From positions 186,001-250,000 of the forward strand of contig JALLLS010000023.1 of the NCBI GenBank assembly GCA_025094145.1: a DNA stretch of 64,000 bases, read 5' to 3'. The position numbers were made by a program, and so were the translations under genes. A model generated the notes under the pieces. That model saw nothing but the letters and a program-made list of their open reading frames with translations, was not told the DNA's origin and ran no database searches. The stretch's first letter is position 1; each line of letters starts with the position of its first letter. Positions 58,798 through 64,000 of the stretch are shown in pieces. The stretch is from Spinellus fusiger (Eukaryota; Mucoromycota; Mucoromycetes; Mucorales; Phycomycetaceae).

Positions 58798-59833
58798 TTA
58801 AATCTCGTTAAACTGGGTATCTCCCTTGCTTGTCGCTATTTCAATAAGAGATCCACTCTTGCACTGGACGTTTCCAATAGCATAGTCATACAATTGCCTA
58901 TGCATACCATCTCTCTTTTAATCCCTTTTGATTCCTTTTGATCTCTTACCGTGCAACAGTTTCAGTGGGGGTCCATGACAAAAAGTCAGCATTAGGCATG
59001 TCTTTACGGTTCATGGGTGTATCTAGGGTCTTGCTATTCTCTTGGTTAGATCCATCAAAGGCATCTTGAAATGACTTACGGGCAAATGCCAATCACTTTT
59101 GTATCTTCAGGAACACCACTTCCAGAACTAGCAAGATCCTTGACAAGATGGTGGACAGCTGCTTTGGCTACTCCATAACCAATCATGCCTGGAGTAGGCT
59201 GGCAAGCAGCAGCAGCACCACTCAGTACAAGCAGACCTCCTCTATAGAAAGAAAGAAAAATCAACCCACAGGATGAGTTTTTCTCTTTTACTACTACTAA
59301 GAATAGTTACTTTTTCAAGTACTCGGAGCTGATGTGTGCAGCCATGATGGAAGACATGACTGACTGCTTCCACATGAGTTCTGAAGTGGCAATAAAGTCT
59401 AAACAATGCACACAAACACCCTTATGAGCCCCAATGCCCTGTTTCTTCTTTCTACTGTGTGGTTGCACTCCCTTACCTTGAGCAGCAGCATTACCACCTG
59501 CCCATCCTCCTGCCACTGACAGAACAGCATCCACCTTTGCTCCCTTTAACATAGCACCAATGTCCGTAATGAGTTCATTGGCTTGGTGTTGGGGTGAATG
59601 GACACTATTCACACAAGTATTATAGTCAGCACCAGGGTTCTCCACAAGATCCACATTGATGACAGTCTAACAAAGGCAGGTTGAATGCATGTCAGTGAAT
59701 GTTCTCCCTTGTCCTCTACTACATTCACCCTCTACTAAGGAAGAAGCCTACTTACCCATCCTTTGTTCTTGAAAAAGGAGACAATAGAACGACCCAATGC
59801 ACCAGCACCACCATAGACCACCAAATGAGACAT
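58798..59833 (-). CDS. QDPR: Dihydropteridine reductase (short-chain dehydrogenase)
   Basis: An NAD(P)H-dependent enzyme that recycles quinonoid dihydrobiopterin to tetrahydrobiopterin in the cytosol. Several exons join in frame from ATG 59833 to TAA 58798. The Rossmann nucleotide motif is VVYGGAGALGRSIVSFF (residues ~5-21), the acidic switch follows in INVDLVENP, then AVLSVAGGWAGGNA. The catalytic Tyr-Lys pair is in IGYGVAKAAVHHL. The end matches QDPR in order: TLDTPMNRKDMPNADF, then YDYAIGNVQ and SGSLIEIATSKGD. A role in aromatic amino-acid hydroxylation is inferred, and the presence of a pterin-dependent hydroxylase in this organism is not shown by the window. Confidence 0.9.
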
Positions 59834-60055
59834 AATGATCAATAATAATAAAAAAAATAAAAAAATAAAAAAAAGAACAGCAAAAGAACAGCAGAAATTA
59901 AGAGGCGTGGGACTATTTTTATAGAGTGCTTTATGGTTTGCATGATTCGTAGTATGTAATTATTATTATTGTAACCTGGGTGGGATGCCTTGTACTGCAT
60001 TGACTGCTTATTTCGTACTGCATTGACTGTTATCACCACGACATCCCAGCAGTCA

Positions 60056-61932
60056 CTATGCATAAGGCTGGCCATAGCCAAGACAGTATCCCTGGTCAGG
60101 GTCTTGGAATACCTTTCCAGTAGTGGGGTCTACACTAGTAACGTCACAGATAGCCATGGATTGGGAATAGGCCCAGGACAGAGGAAGAAGGCGGTATTTA
60201 AGAACACCTCGCGCCACCAGTCCATACCGATAACGAATCATACGTGACCTAATAAACAAATCCTGTAAGAAAAGAGAAAAAAGAAGAGAGAAGAGAGAAG
60301 AATGCCATTACCAGCGCTCATTCCCGCTTTTGTCTGCACCAGGCGATTTGATTCTAACTTGACTTATGGCTTCTGTGGAGACACTTTTGAATTGATCAGA
60401 TGAAAAGCAGAGGGGTTCATCAAAGCGATAACAACTGCCAAGGTACTCTGCTGGATCCACTCCCTGTTCTGATACCTCTTCTGGTGTGAGTGCTTCTTGC
60501 TGTGTTGATGTTGTGTTGATGAAGTGAGGAACCAGTCGACTAAAGGCAAACACGCTAATATCAGCCTCAGCAACATGGACTGTCCACCAATTCCAGTTCT
60601 TGGCCTTGACATGCAGATCAAACATCAACTCCTTATCAGATGCAAGGACTCTTCCCATGCTCACTTGTATATTCTCCAAGGGCTGTGCATGGTACAGACT
60701 CACAAGGAAACATACACAAGAAATAACACACATGACGACGAGAATGTCTCCTATTCTCCTTGAACTAAGAGTGTAGATCCATAAGAGAGAGGGAAAACAA
60801 GAAGGAATCTCCATGACTACACAGAAAAAACATACTCACCATGTCTTTTGCTTCCGTACAGTCACTCGCTCTGATTGCAGAAGAGGATCCCCCTCATCAT
60901 CACTGGTGTAGCCATCATTGCAATAGGTGGCATAGCTACGCCGAGAAGAATACCTGCTGTCATCTCCCCTGAACTGATGAGGAAGGGAGTCTGCCTTGGG
61001 TCTGTGGTGGGGATGATCTACGACATAATTGCGTAGTTTGGGTCTGTGGTGGTAGGGCTGGCTGTTGCGGCGGGTGGTGGGTGTCTCCTCTTCAAGGCTC
61101 CACTCCACAGAGGGGTGTTTAAACAGCTGCTGGAGGAATCCAGTGTGTGTTTGCCACCGCTTAAGAGAGTCAGAGTCAGAAGCAGGTTGAGAACGTACAG
61201 TCTGTGAACGGTGGTCATGCCAGTAGTGTCCTGTGTCGGCAGCCGCAGTGCTGTTGCTATAGGGATAGATATAGCGTTCATTCTCATCCGAGTCTATACT
61301 GTGAGTCTACGCCACAAGAGGCAAAGAGAGGGGTTACCTTCTACATTCGATACAGCGTCCACTAGATTGCGGTGGAATACTTGTGAGGGAGTGGCAGAAC
61401 CACTCAAGAGAGGGGGCCTCTTTCTCTTATTGGGTGAAATACGCTCACTGTCTGCCTTGAAGCCTCTGCCCTTTGAATAAGAAATGACATGCGTTGAAGA
61501 TGGAGGGTGGCTGGGCTGGGAGTGGAGGGGGCGGGGAGGAGAAGAAAGGGGAATGTCAAAGGTACTGTGGACAGGAGAAGACGAGGGGGGGTCATGAAGA
61601 GAGTCTGTTGATGTCTGAAGGGAAAGAGGAGGAAGAGAAGCAACAGGCAGTGTAGGATGAGGAGCAGTGACAGGTAATGAGGGATGACTACTAGTGACAG
61701 GATGGACTAAGCTCTGGGGCTCAAAGTGGGCTTTTTCTACTGTGAGATTGCGGTCAAAGTTAGGCAGTGGAAAATCATGGCGCAAATGCTGAGGGTATTT
61801 GTCTGTGTGTATTGTAGAAAACTTGGGTAGGAGGGGTCGTTTATGAGGGCGAGTAGCTGTATCATAAGGTGGCGGTCCAGCCGTATGACTTTCATCGTTA
61901 CTTTCACTGCCAATTGTATCAGATTCTATCAT
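60056..61932 (-). CDS. VAC7: VAC7-like vacuolar membrane protein (regulator of PI(3,5)P2 synthesis)
   Basis: Yeast Vac7 activates the Fab1 lipid kinase at the vacuole. The N-terminal ~200 residues (exon from 61932, MIESDTIGSESNDE) are Pro/Ser/His-rich and disordered. They end in the conserved block SQVFHRNLVDAVSNVE, which an intron joins to DSDENERYIYPYSN. A basic/acidic linker leads to one transmembrane segment (ILVVMCVISCVCFLVSLY). A LEA2-like luminal domain follows (LMFDLHVKAKNWNWWTVHVA, EADISVFAFSRLVP). The last exon ends in DPDQGYCLGYGQPYA at 60056. The linker-to-membrane junction (about 60837 to 60774) was chosen because KQKTW-RIGDILVV keeps frame. The call rests on the VDAVSNVE block plus topology. 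Confidence 0.72.
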
Positions 61933-62643
61933 AGATGGCTGTCGATGTGATAGTAGAATGATAGTAGTAGAATGATAGGTCAATGATAGTAGTAGAATGA
62001 TAGGTCAATGATAGTAGGTAAATAATAGATCAATGATAGGTAAATAATAAGTCGATAATAAGATAACAAAAAGTATCAACAGAAAGGAAAGAAGAGGCTT
62101 TTTCTTATTGACTGATTTATTGGAGTGAACATAATAAGAGACAGAACATAATAAGAGACAAAAATGAATGTCTTTATCAGTGCACGTGCAAGATGAGGAC
62201 CGCTAAGAGTGGCATTGGGTTACTATTATTATTACTATTTTTGCACTTTGTGGAGAAACAGTAAATAGTAAATAGTAAATAGTAAATAGTAAATAGGGTT
62301 GAATAGAATATACCAAGATAGAATAAGATAAATGTGTAGATAGGATAGGCAGAAGAAGAAAACGTTCCCTCACTACAGTTGGTAAAGAATAAGTGTAAAA
62401 AATACAGTGTGAATGGATCCTTCCCAGTTCGACTTACTCACTTGGCTACACACTCCTAACAACACACTTCTACATAGAGACTAGTAAGAATCAGCCACAG
62501 ATCATACTTTATATGTATATATCTATATCTATATCTATACAAATACAAATACAAATACAAATACACATATAAATATAAATATAGAAAACAGGAAAACAAT
62601 GAAAACAATGAAAACAATAAACAATAGGAAACTCCCCCTTTCT
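61933..62643. other. Spacer with several short tandem repeats
   Basis: Repeats: AATGATAGTAGTAGAATGATAGGTC-type units at ~61960-62050 (two copies plus fragments), TAAATAG units at 62268-62298, and ATCTAT/ACAAAT runs at 62518-62560. No gene. The left part is the likely VAC7-like promoter. Confidence 0.55.
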
Positions 62644-63975
62644 TCACAAAGTCTGAACTTCATTGGACACTAAACAGGTACTTTCTGTTTCTATTTTAGG
62701 GGTAAGTGCGGGGGGTGAGTGGCTGGCTTCAGGTGTCTCTGGGCGGGAAGAAGACACACTACTAGGCTCAGAGAATTTGTTCATTTGAGAATGCGATTCA
62801 TTCAAACAAGGAAAAGTGTCTTTGGATGACTTGCTGTTTACCTCCTTATTCAGTGGAGAGAGGCTCTGGGACTGTCTGGGACTTGTTCCTTGTAGGCTGG
62901 GTGGCATTGGCATCTATCAATAGGTGAGCAAGATAGCACAGAGTGTTGGAGTGTTTTCATACTTTGTCCAAGGATTCTTGCAAAGAAGTGGGAGACTTGA
63001 AGGGACTGTCTTGTTCATTGGCACTCTCGGGAATGGCTGCTCTTACATTATCAGTGGTTACCTTGGGCTGTTTTGTTTATCACAATAATGATTAGCAATG
63101 GTTGCTAGACCCGATACAGGTCCATTGATAAAAACACCCATTGATACAGGTCCATTGATGAAAGGATAGCTTACCATGACAGGCTGAGCTCTTGGAAGAT
63201 GAATAGCAAACTGCTTAGTAGTGATAGGAGCACTTTCTTTTTTAGTCTTGGGTAGTTTGGTATCTGTAGCAGTGGCTCTCCCAATCTGAGGGGTCTGTAA
63301 TTTCCTTGTCGCTATTTTGGTAGTGTTGGCTTTACTCAACATAGCACCAGATGCTGTGGCAGTGAGTTTGGCAGTCTTGGGTGATGGCTCAAGGGTGCTT
63401 CTTTTCCCAGAGGGAGAAGAGGGTCCCGCTACAGCATGAGGTGCCTTTCTTTGTGTGCTAGCGGCTGTGGGGGCTGTCAGACGAGCAAGTGTACCTCTGA
63501 AGGGTCTTGGGGATTTTGCCTTGTCCATACTCTTGTCATTATGCTTTTGAGGGACAGAACCCATACGTGGCACTGGAGGCAGTCTGCTCTGTTTCTTTGT
63601 GTCCAGTGCTTCTTTTGAATGGACTTGAGGAATGGAAGCATGTTGATAAACAGGACGAGAAATGGTCGACCCTTTTGTGCTAGTAAGAGACTGAGGACGA
63701 GTAGTCTTTGGTCTTTGACCTTTGGGTGCTTCTAGAGCATCTCCTTTGAAGCCTCCTGGTTTTCTTAATAAAGAGGTAAAGGGTGTCTTATCACTACTAC
63801 CACTGCTGCCGTTGTTACTGTTGCTGCTGAGATGGCTACTGCCTTCTTTCTTCTTATCGAATAGAATAGATACTCTGGCTCCTTTGGATACATTGGGTAC
63901 TTTGGACATTCTGGACACATTGGACATTCTGGACACATTGGACATTCTGGAAAGAGTAAGGGCATTAGCCTGGGC
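62644..63975 (-). CDS. Ser/Pro/Lys-rich protein of unknown function, partial at its N-terminus
   Basis: Not recognised. Three exons are visible: 63975-63175, about 63077-62965 and 62913-62644, joined in phase 0. The first visible exon opens after an acceptor (CCTAG at 63976-63980), so the start lies beyond the right edge. It encodes a tandem RMSNVS repeat near the window edge, then a long basic low-complexity region (Lys, Arg, Thr, Pro, Ser) with many SP/TP sites. The acidic Ser-rich tail ends SNEVQTL. The composition resembles microtubule- or spindle-associated proteins, but no domain is visible. Reading through the first intron would add a spurious tail. Confidence 0.6.
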
Positions 63976-64000
63976 CTAGGAAACATAACGATATGAGTAC

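Noticed and set aside
60797..60838. A very short (~23-base) intron in the VAC7-like gene ending GTGTAG
   Set aside because: It does not keep frame. A longer intron ending TTCAAG restores the membrane segment in frame.

Overview
The window is nuclear DNA of an early-diverging fungus, most likely a Mucoromycota/Mucorales-type mould. Genes are split by many short GT-AG introns, intergenic DNA is AT-rich, and the standard genetic code fits throughout. The gene set mixes fungal proteins (fused sulfite reductase MET5, ERG5/CYP61, Ssb-type Hsp70, a Whi2-like BTB protein, a VAC7-like protein) with genes that Dikarya often lack (RFWD3, OTUB1, HSBP1, DCAF4, a soluble-type adenylyl cyclase). Species assignment is inference.

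Layout. 1-7.4 kb, minus strand: MET5 (cut by the left edge) and a coiled-coil protein of unknown role. 7.4-19.0 kb: a gene desert holding two badly decayed Tc1-like relics. 19.0-25.4 kb, minus strand: Whi2-like protein, VPS52 and RFWD3. 25.7-28.5 kb: a C-terminal Fanzor (OrfB zinc-ribbon, TnpB-like RNA-guided nuclease) fragment and a dead Tc1 element. 29.0-33.8 kb: OTUB1 and HSBP1 divergently arranged, then the SSB Hsp70. 34.3-35.4 kb: a second dead Tc1 copy of the same family in opposite orientation. 35.6-41.9 kb: an ABC1/ADCK1-type kinase, a DCAF4-like WD40 protein, a doubtful small membrane ORF, and ERG5. 42-50 kb: a transposon graveyard with two related TIR-bounded elements. One contains a second, decayed Fanzor and the other a decayed Tc1 transposase. 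50.1-64 kb, minus strand: a soluble-adenylyl-cyclase-like signalling protein of roughly 1,900 residues, a Ras-family GTPase, dihydropteridine reductase, a VAC7-like protein, and a Ser/Pro-rich protein cut by the right edge.

The genes do not form one pathway. The block is typical housekeeping: sulfur assimilation, retrograde trafficking, ubiquitin signalling, co-translational folding, sterol synthesis, cAMP/Ras signalling and vacuolar lipid signalling. The most interesting material is the pair of Fanzor remnants, one of them apparently inside a Tc1/mariner-type TIR element. A second theme is very short exons (11-32 nt) that encode active-site motifs in several genes. No tRNA, rRNA or CRISPR array was recognised. 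All splice junctions were inferred by eye from reading frame, GT-AG (one GC-AG) signals and remembered family motifs; no alignment was run.
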